NCBI GenBank assembly: GCA_036733345.1
Contig: DAINAR010000008.1
Span: forward strand, 1-64,000
Direction: 5' to 3'
From: JAFGMQ01 sp036733345
Lineage (GTDB): Bacteria; Desulfobacterota; DSM-4660; Desulfatiglandales; Desulfatiglandaceae
Length of the DNA: 64,000 nt
Position 1 is the stretch's first letter, and every line of letters begins with the position of its first letter. This document shows positions 34,137 to 42,894 of the stretch, piece by piece. A model generated the notes under the pieces. The model saw nothing but the letters and a program-made list of their open reading frames with translations, had not been told where the DNA came from and searched no databases. Made by a program: the position numbers and the translations under genes.

Positions 34137-36731
34137 CTATTCCATTGACTGCGCCACAATCTCAGTAATATCCATAATCTTTAACTTACCCCTTTCATCC
34201 TTGGGTATAAGCTTAAAGCCCTTTCTCAGATTATCCTTGCAGGCCGCACAACCGGAGACAATGATTTCAGCTCCGACTGCCAGTGCATCTCTAACCCGCT
34301 CTGCTGCCATCTTTACGGACAGCTCAGGGTCAAAGGCCACAACATTACCGCCGCCACCGCAGCAACGCGCAAACTGTCTGTTCCTGGCCATTTCCACAAA
34401 TTCAAGGCCGGGTATGGCCTTTAAAATATCCCTCGGCTCTTCATAGACATTGCATGCCCTTCCAAGGTCGCAGGGGTCATGATATGTCACTTTTTTGCCC
34501 AGATTTCCCGTAAACTTGATTTTACCTTCCTTAATCATTTTACCAAGATAATGCACTGAATGGTTAACTTCTAAGCCCAGATCCCCGATCTCGGAATAAA
34601 TCTTTTTAAAGGTCTTATAACAGCCCGCACATGGGGTAACAAGCTCTTTGGCCCCTGTTGCCTTTATCCTTTCAATCGTCTTTTTAGCATGGGGCTCAAA
34701 TTCATCAGAACCCATGAGGAACAGCGGAAAGCCGCAACAGCCTTCTTCGGTTGCAAAGGCAGTGTAATCCACACCGGCTGCATCAAGCGGTTTGATAAGG
34801 CTCGGGACCATCTTCATGTCAAGATAACTCGGGACACAACCCATAAACAGGAGTGTTTCCGCTTGGGGTTTTAGTTCTCCCGCCTTAACCTTTTCTTTTA
34901 GGGCAGGTGGATAAATATCAATCCTGTCATCTTTGGCGCTTGCATAGACATTCCCCGTTTTGGTGATACTATCCTGGACCGCAAGCTCGGCTTCCGGGAC
35001 AAATCCCGCCTTGTAAAGTTTCTTTCTTGCCCCCTCGACGATTTCATCCACTTTGATCTGGGCAGGACAGAAATATGTACATGCCCCGCATGTCGTACAA
35101 CTGTAAAAGGCATCTGCCAGTTCAATTGTCGGTTCGATGGTGCCGTTCAACAGGTTAAAGGCAAGGATATTCCTTCCACGGGCATTTCTTGATTCCCTCT
35201 GTGTAATGCTGAACGTTGGGCAGCCAAGGCGGCAAAACCCGCAGTCGATACAGGCAATAATTTCATTATCGATATCAACACCAAAGGAATCAACCCCTTC
35301 AGGGTGTTCAAGAAGGGTCTTGAATGCAAAATAATCGTAAATATCATGTTCTTCTTCATCCAGGCCCATCTTTCCGGGATTCAATATACCATTGGGATCC
35401 ATAGCCTTTTTAATGGTTTTCATAACATCAAGTGCGGGGCCTAATTGCTTTTTCATATAAGGCACCCTCGCAAGGCCGGTCCCATGTTCTGCCGTAACCG
35501 TTCCCCCGAACTCCAATGCGATTTCGGCAAGCTCATCCGCTGCGGGTCTTAGCCGGTCCCATTCTTCCTTGCTTCTCATATCGGTCACAAAAGTGGTATG
35601 TACGTTTCCGTCCCCTATATGGCCGAAGGTTGTAAGAAGGAGATTATATTTATCCGCTATGGCCTGTGCCTTTCTTATGGTGTCGGGGATCCTTGTGGGC
35701 GGGATACCCAGGTCCTCTGAAATGGCAACAAGTCTGTTACCCGGCTTGATCCTTGAAAGGGTCGGGACCAGTTTTCCCCTGGCCTCCATTATTTCACCAG
35801 CCTTGGCAGGATCATCGCTCCAGGTGTATTCCTCTACGTTATATTTTTTGCATATATCACCTATGCGCTCCATATCCTTGAGCACTATTTCTTTGGCACC
35901 GTCCGATTCGATAATCAGCATGGCCTCTATCTTGCTTATGTCTCTGTTAATGGCCTTTTCTACAACTTTCAGGCTGTATTTATCCATTATCTCACATGCG
36001 GCAAGCTGTATACCTGAACCGATGATATCTCTGACCGCCTCTCCAGCAGCATCAAGGTCATGAAAAATTGCCAGGGCAAGTGCATTTGCTTCAGGAACGG
36101 GCTGGATCTTTACGGTGATTTCAGTAATAACCCCGAGAGTTCCCTCTGAACTTGCAAACATATGGACCAGATCATATCCAAAGGATGATTTCGGAGTTTT
36201 GAAACCGGTTTCTATTATTGTTCCATCTACAAGAACTACTTTCATCGCCTTTACGTAATCCTTTGCAGTGCCGTATTTAACGGCCTTGTGCCCACTTGAA
36301 TTAGTAGACATCATGCCGCCGATAGAAGCAATAAGCTCGCTGCCTGGGTTTGGAGGAAAATGCAGGCCCTGTTTCTTCAGCTCAATATTCAGGTTATTAC
36401 ATATAACACCGGGTTCTACTACTGCGTAAAAGTTATCTTTGTTAATCTCCAGAATATGGTTCATTTTATGAACATCCAACAGTATCCCTCCTTTTACAGG
36501 AAGAGATGCACCTGTGGTGGCTGTACCCGAGCCCTGAACCGTAACCGGAATTTTTTCCTGGTTGGCCAGTTTCATGATAGCCGATATCTGCTCTGTGGTT
36601 TCAGCAAAAACCACCATGTCGGGTATTCCTTCATGGACTGATAAATCTCGCGAGTTTGAAATACATTCAACACGATCATTAAAAGCATTTTCCGGCCCAA
36701 CGATCTGGATTATTTCATCAAAAACACCCAT
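34137..36731 (-). CDS. Fused FAD-linked oxidase and Fe-S (GlcD-GlcF type) dehydrogenase
   Basis: 864 residues joining two proteins usually encoded apart. Residues 1-460 are a GlcD/Dld-like FAD domain (TVQGSGTATTGASLP, GGMMSTNSSGHKAVKYG, FGHIGDGNVHTTF, EHGTGLARVPY). Residues about 485-860 are GlcF-like, with two [4Fe-4S] motifs (CIDCGFCRLGCP and CTTCGACTYFCP) and two CCG domains (GCCGFPLF, RCCGGGGNV). Such proteins oxidise 2-hydroxy acids such as D-lactate or glycolate and pass electrons to quinone or ETF-like partners. It is first in an operon with an acyl-CoA ligase and thiolase, so a substituted 2-hydroxyacid is possible. The start has AGGAGG. Confidence 0.88.
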   Translation of the reverse strand: MGVFDEIIQIVGPENAFNDRVECISNSRDLSVHEGIPDMVVFAETTEQISAIMKLANQEKIPVTVQGSGTATTGASLPVKGGILLDVHKMNHILEINKDNFYAVVEPGVICNNLNIELKKQGLHFPPNPGSELIASIGGMMSTNSSGHKAVKYGTAKDYVKAMKVVLVDGTIIETGFKTPKSSFGYDLVHMFASSEGTLGVITEITVKIQPVPEANALALAIFHDLDAAGEAVRDIIGSGIQLAACEIMDKYSLKVVEKAINRDISKIEAMLIIESDGAKEIVLKDMERIGDICKKYNVEEYTWSDDPAKAGEIMEARGKLVPTLSRIKPGNRLVAISEDLGIPPTRIPDTIRKAQAIADKYNLLLTTFGHIGDGNVHTTFVTDMRSKEEWDRLRPAADELAEIALEFGGTVTAEHGTGLARVPYMKKQLGPALDVMKTIKKAMDPNGILNPGKMGLDEEEHDIYDYFAFKTLLEHPEGVDSFGVDIDNEIIACIDCGFCRLGCPTFSITQRESRNARGRNILAFNLLNGTIEPTIELADAFYSCTTCGACTYFCPAQIKVDEIVEGARKKLYKAGFVPEAELAVQDSITKTGNVYASAKDDRIDIYPPALKEKVKAGELKPQAETLLFMGCVPSYLDMKMVPSLIKPLDAAGVDYTAFATEEGCCGFPLFLMGSDEFEPHAKKTIERIKATGAKELVTPCAGCYKTFKKIYSEIGDLGLEVNHSVHYLGKMIKEGKIKFTGNLGKKVTYHDPCDLGRACNVYEEPRDILKAIPGLEFVEMARNRQFARCCGGGGNVVAFDPELSVKMAAERVRDALAVGAEIIVSGCAACKDNLRKGFKLIPKDERGKLKIMDITEIVAQSME

Positions 36732-36738
36732 AGGTTGA

Positions 36739-36793
36739 CCTCCTAATTGTTAATGGTCTAAATTGGATTAAGCAAGGAGGAATTTTTCCTCCT
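36739..36793 (-). promoter_or_regulatory. Leader hairpin that could compete with the Shine-Dalgarno sequence
   Basis: In the 5' leader of the dehydrogenase gene, an 8-bp hairpin is formed by AGGAGGAA/TTCCTCCT arms (36775-36782 and 36786-36793, loop 3). Its CCTCCT strand can instead pair with the true ribosome site AGGAGG (36739-36744). The two pairings exclude each other, giving a possible translational switch. This is inference from base pairing only. Confidence 0.4.
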
Positions 36794-36832
36794 GGTCGAA
36801 TTGATTACTATAGCCCCTATAACCAAACCTGA

Positions 36833-36862
36833 CTTATATCCGAAGAGTTAAAAAATTGTCAA
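36833..36862 (-). promoter_or_regulatory. Promoter of the dehydrogenase-ligase-thiolase operon
   Basis: On the minus strand: TTGACA (36857-36862), an 18-base spacer, TATAAG (36833-36838). Predicted start near 36826, giving a leader of about 95 bases. It lies just past the uvrB stop codon. Confidence 0.6.
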
Positions 36863-36881
36863 GGGAAAACCGGCTCAGGAA

Positions 36882-38873
36882 TTATCCAAAAGAGGATACT
36901 TCAAATTCCGCTTTTTCAAGTGACTTTATCCGGTCTCTAATCTGAGCGGCCTCTTCGAATTTCAATTCCTTTGCAGCACTCTTCATCTTTCTGGTGAGAT
37001 CTCTAATCGCCTGGTCAATATCCTGTGGCGATACATAGACACTCTGCGCCTCAGCCGCAACTGGAGCAGTAACATAGTCAGCCTCATATAAAGACAGCAT
37101 ATCTCCAATATCCTTTTTAATGGTTTCAGGAGTTATATTGTTGACTTTATTATACTGGAGCTGGATTTCCCGACGTCTCAAGCTCTCACCAATAGCCCTT
37201 TGCATTGAATCGGTTATCCTGTCTGCAAAAAAGACAACCTTTCCATTAACGTTTCTAGACGCCCTTCCGCACGTTTGAATCAGGGATCTCTCTGACCTGA
37301 GAAAACCTTCCTTATCCGCATCAAGAATGGCAACTAGAGAAACCTCCGGAAGATCGAGACCTTCACGCAATAGATTAATCCCAATTAAGACATCAAAAGC
37401 ACCTAACCGGAGATCCCTGATTATCTCAACCCGCTCAATTGTATCGATATCTGAGTGCATGTACCGAACCTTAATCCCAAGATCGGAATAATATTCCGTA
37501 AGATCCTCAGCCATCCTTTTTGTGAGAGTAGTAACAAGAACCCTCTCATTTTTGAGAGCCCTTTCTCTGATAAGGCCAAGCAGATCATCAACCTGGTTAG
37601 CTGCTGGCATAACTTCTATTTCCGGGTCTGCCAGGCCTGTCGGCCTTATTATCTGTTCAGTTATAATCTCAGCCTTCTCCAGTTCATAAGGTCCGGGCGT
37701 AGCTGAAACATATACAACCTGTCTAACTCTTGACTCAAATTCATCGAATTTCAATGGTCTGTTATCAAGGGCAGATGGAAGACGGAATCCATAGTCCACC
37801 AGCACCTCTTTTCTGGATCTGTCACCCCTGTACATTCCATTCAACTGCGGTATTGAAATGTGACTTTCATCAATAATAACTAAAAAGTCACGCGGAAAGT
37901 AATCGAGAAGTGTAGGTGGAGGTTCCCCTGGAGCCCTGCCTGTCAAATGCCTTGAATAATTCTCTATTCCGTGGCAATAACCCATCTCCATCATCATCTC
38001 CAGATCAAAGACGGTGCGCTCCTCGATTCTCTGAGCCTCAATAAGTTTATTGTTCGAACGAAAATGGAGGGTCCGTTCATCAAGTTCATTCTTTATCTGC
38101 CTTATTGCTCTTTCTCTTATTCCAACCGTAGTAACATAATGGCTGGCCGGATATATCGTTACACGATTCAGGGATTTTTGAGCCTTCCCCGTCAATGGAT
38201 CTATTTCCTGTATTGATTCAACCATATCTCCAAAAAAATTAATGCGTACTGCCTTATAATCCTCATGAACCGGATAAATATCCAATACATCCCCTCTCGC
38301 ACGAAAACGTCCCCTGTAAAAATCAATATCGCCCCTCTCATAATGGATTTCCACCAGCTTCCTTACGGCACTCTCTCTGGACAGGGCAACCCCTGTTTCT
38401 ATATAAAGCAGCATATCGCGATATGCCTCAGGCGAACCCAGCCCATAAATGCAGGAAACGCTTGCAACAATAATCACGTCATCCCTGTCAAGCAGAGATC
38501 TTGTAGCAGCATGCCGCATCTTGTCTATCTGTTCATTGATATGAGAATCTTTCTGGATATAGGTATCCGTCTGGGGGATATAGGCCTCTGGCTGGTAATA
38601 GTCATAATAGCTTACAAAGAACTCTACGGCATTGTTCGGGAATAAACCCTTCAGTTCTCCATAAAGCTGTGCGGCAAGGGTTTTATTAGGTGCGATGATC
38701 AGTGTAGGTTTCTGTACCCTGGCAATTACATGAGCCATGGTAAAAGTTTTGCCGGAACCGGTGACTCCAAGCAATACTTGATGAACAAGCCCCTTCTCAA
38801 CACCATCCGAAAGGGTCCTAATTGCCTTTGGCTGGTCCCCGCAGGGTTTTAGATCCGTCTCGATTTCAAACAT
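36882..38873 (-). CDS. uvrB: Excinuclease ABC subunit B
   Basis: 663 residues. UvrB loads onto damaged DNA with UvrA and positions UvrC. The helicase-like P-loop GVTGSGKT is near residues 36-43. The beta-hairpin YYDYYQPEAYIP, the DESH box, motif GINLLREGLDLPEVSLVAILDAD and the C-terminal UVR coiled coil (LKFEEAAQIRDRIKSLE) are present. I start at the ATG of MFEIETDLKP, which has GGAG upstream and overlaps the cysS stop by 8 bases. The longer frame would run further into cysS. It is the last gene of ispF-cysS-uvrB. Confidence 0.97.
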   Translation of the reverse strand: MFEIETDLKPCGDQPKAIRTLSDGVEKGLVHQVLLGVTGSGKTFTMAHVIARVQKPTLIIAPNKTLAAQLYGELKGLFPNNAVEFFVSYYDYYQPEAYIPQTDTYIQKDSHINEQIDKMRHAATRSLLDRDDVIIVASVSCIYGLGSPEAYRDMLLYIETGVALSRESAVRKLVEIHYERGDIDFYRGRFRARGDVLDIYPVHEDYKAVRINFFGDMVESIQEIDPLTGKAQKSLNRVTIYPASHYVTTVGIRERAIRQIKNELDERTLHFRSNNKLIEAQRIEERTVFDLEMMMEMGYCHGIENYSRHLTGRAPGEPPPTLLDYFPRDFLVIIDESHISIPQLNGMYRGDRSRKEVLVDYGFRLPSALDNRPLKFDEFESRVRQVVYVSATPGPYELEKAEIITEQIIRPTGLADPEIEVMPAANQVDDLLGLIRERALKNERVLVTTLTKRMAEDLTEYYSDLGIKVRYMHSDIDTIERVEIIRDLRLGAFDVLIGINLLREGLDLPEVSLVAILDADKEGFLRSERSLIQTCGRASRNVNGKVVFFADRITDSMQRAIGESLRRREIQLQYNKVNNITPETIKKDIGDMLSLYEADYVTAPVAAEAQSVYVSPQDIDQAIRDLTRKMKSAAKELKFEEAAQIRDRIKSLEKAEFEVSSFG

Positions 38874-40320
38874 CGAGTCTCCAGATAGTACCTTTAGGGC
38901 CGTCTTCAAGGATAATGCCTTTGTCTTTTAGCACGGCACGAATCTGGTCGGATTTTTCCCAGTCCCTGTTGGCCCTTGCAACTGCCCTCTCCTCAATCAT
39001 TTTTTCGATTTCCTCTGAGTCAAGTCTTGTTTCAGAGCTGGACAGTTGTTCAAAGAACAGAGATGGTGTCTCCTGAAGGAATCCCAGAATACCGGCTGCT
39101 GAATAAACCAGATGCCTACTGTCAGCAAGTTGGCTTTGTGTAGGCTTGTCAGCAACGCCATCAATTGAATCCATGACTTTATTGATGTCCCTTACCTTGT
39201 CAAAAATCAGGCCGATTGCTCCAGCGGTGTTGAGGTCATCATCCATTACTCTCGTAAATTCTTCCGCGAAACCATCATGGCTGTCTGCTGACTGGAAGCC
39301 TGAAGGCCTATTATTCTCCTCATAGGGACCGATTATTTCTTCCAGCCTCTGGAGTGTTCGATATATTCTTACAAGACCTGACTGGAGATCAAAAACTGCA
39401 CTTTTGGAAAAATCAAGCGGGCTCCTGTAATGCCTGGACACGAGGAAAAGTCTTAAGACTTCAGGGTGGTAAATCTTAATGGCATCACGTATGGTCAGAA
39501 AGTTCCCAAGGGATTTTGACATCTTTTCCGACTCCACTGTGACAAAACCATTATGCACCCAGTAACGGGCAAAATCGCCATCCATAGCTGCTATCGACTG
39601 AGCCCTCTCGTTTTCATGATGAGGAAAAAGCAGATCTCTGCCTCCCCCATGAATATCAAAAGATTTGCCGAGATAATGATTGCACATTACCGAGCACTCT
39701 ATATGCCAGCCAGGTCTGCCAGGTCCCCAGGGACTGGGCCATTGCGGCTCGCCCGGCTTTACGCCTTTCCATAAAACGAAATCCATGGGATGCCTTTTCT
39801 TTTCATCCACAGCTATCCTGCTGCCGGCCTGCATATCCTCCAGTTTTCTTCCTGAAAGCCTTCCATATCCCTTGAATTTTTCCACTGAGAAAAAAACATC
39901 ATTTCCCTCAGCATATGCATATCCGCGATCCATAAGTCTGGAAATCATATCGATCATCCCATCAATATGCTCTGTAGCCCTTGGTTCGTGGTCAGCGTTT
40001 AAAACATTAAGCCTGCCCATATCCTCATAAAAGGCATCAATATATTCCTGCGCAAGTTCACCTGTTTCCCTTCCCAATTTGTTCGCTCTTTCGATAATCT
40101 TGTCATCTACATCAGTAAAATTGCGGACATAATTTACCTTAAGTCCCTTTGCCCTCAAGTATCTGACCAGGACATCAAAGACAATAGCCGAACGCGCATG
40201 GCCGATATGGCAAAGATCATAAACTGTTACCCCGCATACATAGATACCTGCCTTACCCTCTTCAATGGGATGAAATATTTCTTTTTTCCTGGTTGCCGTA
40301 TTATATAATTTAAGTGTCAC
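38866..40320 (-). CDS. cysS: Cysteinyl-tRNA synthetase
   Basis: 484 residues, a class I aminoacyl-tRNA synthetase. The HIGH motif (CHIGHARSAIVFD, around residues 36-48) and the KMSKS loop (EKMSKSLGNFLTI, around 268-280) are intact. The zinc-binding pocket includes the Cys in CGVTVYD, the Cys in HIECSVM and the His/Glu in HHENERAQS. It starts with GTG overlapping the ispF stop (GTGA). ispF-cysS pairing is common, and uvrB overlaps downstream. Confidence 0.97.
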   Translation of the reverse strand: MTLKLYNTATRKKEIFHPIEEGKAGIYVCGVTVYDLCHIGHARSAIVFDVLVRYLRAKGLKVNYVRNFTDVDDKIIERANKLGRETGELAQEYIDAFYEDMGRLNVLNADHEPRATEHIDGMIDMISRLMDRGYAYAEGNDVFFSVEKFKGYGRLSGRKLEDMQAGSRIAVDEKKRHPMDFVLWKGVKPGEPQWPSPWGPGRPGWHIECSVMCNHYLGKSFDIHGGGRDLLFPHHENERAQSIAAMDGDFARYWVHNGFVTVESEKMSKSLGNFLTIRDAIKIYHPEVLRLFLVSRHYRSPLDFSKSAVFDLQSGLVRIYRTLQRLEEIIGPYEENNRPSGFQSADSHDGFAEEFTRVMDDDLNTAGAIGLIFDKVRDINKVMDSIDGVADKPTQSQLADSRHLVYSAAGILGFLQETPSLFFEQLSSSETRLDSEEIEKMIEERAVARANRDWEKSDQIRAVLKDKGIILEDGPKGTIWRLDV

Positions 40321-40811
40321 GGACTCTTCTCCTCATAATCTTTCACAAGGCTGACCACAGCAAAAGTTTCGATTCCTTCCTCCCGTCCGCAAAAGCCCAG
40401 GCCTTCTGTAGTTTTGGCCTTGATGTTTACCTTATTGATTGATACCTCAAAAGCATCTGCCAATTTTTCCCGCATAGCTGATATGTAATGAAACAATTTA
40501 GGTCTTTGTGCAACGATTGTGGAATCCAAGTTATTGAGGCTGAATCCTTCCTGTCCTGCCAACCCGATTACTTTTCTCAACATTGATATGCTGTCTGCAC
40601 CCTTGTATGCGGGGTCAGTGTCCGGAAAATGCTTTCCGATATCACCCATTCCTAGTGCACCTAAAACAGCATCAATTACCGCGTGAACAAGCACATCAGC
40701 ATCGGAATGTCCTTCGAGCCCAAATTCATGTGATACAAGGACGCCTCCGAGAATCATGGGCCTGCCTTCAACCAGCCTATGCACATCATATCCGAAACCT
40801 ATCCTGAACAT
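40317..40811 (-). CDS. ispF: 2-C-methyl-D-erythritol 2,4-cyclodiphosphate synthase
   Basis: 164 residues, usual for IspF of the MEP isoprenoid pathway. Metal ligands Asp9 and His11 (GYDVHRL) and His43 (LVHAVIDAVLGALGMGDIG) are present, with the substrate loop HFPDTDPAYKGADS and the C-terminal KAKTTEGLGFCGREEGIE. It is first in the ispF-cysS-uvrB operon and overlaps cysS by 4 bases. ispD, often fused or adjacent, is not in the window. Confidence 0.96.
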   Translation of the reverse strand: MFRIGFGYDVHRLVEGRPMILGGVLVSHEFGLEGHSDADVLVHAVIDAVLGALGMGDIGKHFPDTDPAYKGADSISMLRKVIGLAGQEGFSLNNLDSTIVAQRPKLFHYISAMREKLADAFEVSINKVNIKAKTTEGLGFCGREEGIETFAVVSLVKDYEEKSP

Positions 40812-40891
40812 TTATCTCTACCTGTTCAAACCTTCTAATACCGCTGATTCCAGCAGTGGAAACATGATTTCATGATACCCAACCAGATTAA

Positions 40892-41122
40892 TTAAAAACA
40901 TTCCTCTACAGAATGAGCACCCATTGCCAGAATAATTGTCTTGCCCGAATAAGCCGTATTAACTATACGGTCGGCAACCTAAAGAAAATCATTTCCTGCA
41001 ATAACTCTTGGTAATGATTGCAGCCAGTGTTTCATGGACTGCCCTGGTTTCCATACCTTGCCGAAACTCTCAATGTTAACCTTGCTGAATCTCTCCTTTA
41101 AGTGATTAAAATTTAACTTCAT
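40892..41122 (-). pseudogene. Decayed gene fragment, deoxyhypusine-synthase-like N-terminus
   Basis: From ATG 41122 a frame reads MKLNFNHLKERFSKVNIESF and on through KPGQSMKHWLQSLPRV to DFL, then hits TAG at 40979-40981. The same frame continues in plausible protein (VADRIVNTAYSGKTIILAMG, then AHSVEECF) to TAA at 40892. The two parts resemble, from memory, the start of a conserved protein family found beside LPS-heptose genes in Desulfobacterota (a KPG...W...LP...DF...V..I pattern then a GAH motif). The rest of that roughly 300-residue protein is absent. AAAGGAGA lies inside the fragment. I regard it as a relic. Confidence 0.5.
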
Positions 41123-41155
41123 CTAATGATATCGGCTTCCATTTGTACATAATAT

Positions 41156-41749
41156 TTAGGTTTCTCCATTATGCACGTGCTTTTGGAAAAGGATATAATC
41201 AACCAGATGACACAGAATATGTCCTGCAAGAATATGTGCTTCCTGGACTCTCGGGGTAGCATCGCTCCTGACAATTAGCGCCAGGTCTACCAGGACGGCG
41301 AGCTTGCCACCATCACCTCCTGCAAGCCCAACAGTATAAATTCCCAGGTTGCGTGCTGCCCTTACGGCCGATAGTATATTCTCAGAATTTCCGCTCGTGC
41401 TTATAGCCAGGAGAATATCCCCCTCCATTCCGATAGCTTTCACCTGCTTTGAAAAAACATCGTCAAAAGAACTGTCATTTCCTATACTTGTTATTATTGA
41501 AGTATCGGTTGTCAAAGCCAGTGCCGGGAGAGGAGGCCGCTGCATGCTGTATTTGTTGACGAATTCAGCTGCAATATGCTGTGCATCCGCCGCACTGCCG
41601 CCATTTCCACACAGCAGTAGTTTTCGATCGTTTGTAAAATCCACAGCAATTTTCTCTGCAAGAAAAATAAGATTGGAAAGATTTTCCATGACAAATGATT
41701 CTTTAGCCTTGATACTGTCAGCAAGAATTTTCTTAATAATATTTTCCAA
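41156..41749 (-). CDS. gmhA: Phosphoheptose isomerase (SIS domain)
   Basis: 197 residues, the normal GmhA length. It isomerises sedoheptulose 7-phosphate to D-glycero-D-manno-heptose 7-phosphate, the first step to LPS core heptose. The SIS motif LLCGNGGSAADAQHIAAEFVNKY (about 45-67), ALTTDTSIITSIGND, LLAISTSGNSENIL and the C-terminal QEAHILAGHILCHLVD carrying the zinc/catalytic residues all fit. Its presence supports a Gram-negative with heptose in its LPS. The start is TTG with GAGGAGG upstream. Confidence 0.94.
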   Translation of the reverse strand: MENIIKKILADSIKAKESFVMENLSNLIFLAEKIAVDFTNDRKLLLCGNGGSAADAQHIAAEFVNKYSMQRPPLPALALTTDTSIITSIGNDSSFDDVFSKQVKAIGMEGDILLAISTSGNSENILSAVRAARNLGIYTVGLAGGDGGKLAVLVDLALIVRSDATPRVQEAHILAGHILCHLVDYILFQKHVHNGET

Positions 41750-41889
41750 TCCCGCCTCCTCAACAGATTCCTGATAAATTCATGATGAACATTTATAAAC
41801 TTTTTTAGTAAATTAACAGATAAATTAATTGTTTATCTTCGTATTTTAGGCACTCTCTATTTACAGATTTTTTTATGATATCCTAAAAA

Positions 41890-41916
41890 ATTATAGTCAT
41901 TTGCTTTTTTTGTCAA
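41890..41916 (-). promoter_or_regulatory. Candidate gmhA promoter
   Basis: On the minus strand a perfect TTGACA (41911-41916) and a perfect TATAAT (41890-41895) are separated by 15 bases, which is shorter than ideal. The predicted start is near 41883, about 134 bases before gmhA. Confidence 0.5.
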
Positions 41917-42294
41917 CAAAACAGAAAAATCTGATATCAAGATAATAATTGAGTCTCAATGCATTCAAGGCATTTAACTGCGGCAATTCTCCAGATGAAT
42001 TTGCTGTGCAGGGGATCTCATATCTAAGCCCAAAATACAAAGGGCGCTTGTTATGCCTAATGCCAGCCTGTCTTTTGGCAGCTGACCTCTAAAATATACA
42101 TTAAAATCATTTAAAGCAATTACATGTCTTTTCTTGTTGAAAACATATTACTTCTGTGTTAAAAGGTCTCATCCTTTGGCTATTTTTATTTAAGTACGAA
42201 ATTCATTGTGACAATCCCCTCTCGCTGCTAGAGTCATTTGCAAATCAGTATTGGCAGAAGGGAACTACAATTCAGGGCATTATATCAGTCTATA

Positions 42295-42324
42295 TTGACA
42301 TTATCATCGCTGTCTGATTATCGC
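42295..42324 (+). promoter_or_regulatory. Candidate hup promoter
   Basis: Perfect TTGACA at 42295-42300, with a poor -10 (TATCGC at 42319-42324, 18-base spacing). It would give a leader of roughly 90 bases before hup. The weak -10 makes this tentative. Confidence 0.3.
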
Positions 42325-42418
42325 TATTAGCTATGCAGCTCCTTTTCCTGGGCATTATGAGTGTTATTTTATTCATTTTTAATATTTGATAATTAACAAC
42401 TTAAAACTGGAGGATGTC

Positions 42419-42688
42419 ATGACCAAAGCTGAATTAGTCACTGAATTAGCCAAAAAGAATAACATATCTAAAGCCACTGCAGAAAGAGTTTTTAATTCGT
42501 TCATTGGCTTGGCCAAAGAAACTCTGAAAAAGGAAGGGCGGTTGGCACTTGCAGGATTTGGATCATTTGTAGTCACCCAAAGAAAGGCAAGAAAAGGCAG
42601 AAATCCAAAAACCGGCAGACCGATTGATATCAAGGCAAGCAAGGCAGTTAAATTCCGTGCAGGCTCTGGTTTAAAACAATCTATCTGA
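42419..42688 (+). CDS. hup: HU-family DNA-binding protein
   Basis: 89 residues, the standard HU length. HU/IHF proteins bend DNA and compact the nucleoid. MTKAELVTELAKKNNISKATAERVFNS forms the dimer helices. GFGSFVVTQRKARKGRNPKTGRPIDI carries the DNA-binding arm with the intercalating Pro (NPKTG). The ATG at 42419 has GGAGG six bases upstream; an in-frame start 11 codons earlier does not. It is monocistronic and convergent with selA. Confidence 0.96.
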   Translation: MTKAELVTELAKKNNISKATAERVFNSFIGLAKETLKKEGRLALAGFGSFVVTQRKARKGRNPKTGRPIDIKASKAVKFRAGSGLKQSI

Positions 42689-42766
42689 TAATATCGTAAC
42701 ACGATATAAAGTAAGACTTCCTAAATGCATCAAAATTAAGTCATAAAAAAACAGCAATAATATCAG

Positions 42767-42802
42767 GCCACAGCGGTCTACATGAAAGCAGGCTGCTGTG
42801 GC
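42767..42802. terminator. Hairpin between convergent hup and selA
   Basis: Arms GCCACAGC (42767-42774) and GCTGTGGC (42795-42802) are perfectly complementary, with a 20-base loop. It sits between two convergent genes and has no U-tract on either side, so it may end transcripts weakly or protect 3' ends. Confidence 0.4.
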
Positions 42803-42894
42803 AATAAATATCCCTGTTCAGCAAAAAAGAGCTTTCTATAGTGGTATATATAGGATGCATTAACCACGTATTTTGACTGTATAAAAGCAAGGCT

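Larger units (their letters stand above)
41750..42418. other. 669-base intergenic region with two candidate promoters
   Basis: AT-rich spacer between divergent gmhA and hup. It has no reading frame with a ribosome site apart from hup. It holds a minus-strand promoter for gmhA at 41890-41916, a weaker plus-strand TTGACA at 42295-42300 that may serve hup, and a weak hairpin near 42060-42082. Nothing else was recognised in the middle 300 bases. Confidence 0.5.

Noticed and set aside
35569..36063. 164-residue plus-strand frame
   Set aside because: Antisense shadow of the fused dehydrogenase gene, whose motifs are unambiguous.
40979..40981. In-frame TAG read as pyrrolysine
   Set aside because: The fragment ends soon afterwards and the rest of the expected protein is missing, so decay explains it better. 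No pyl genes are visible.
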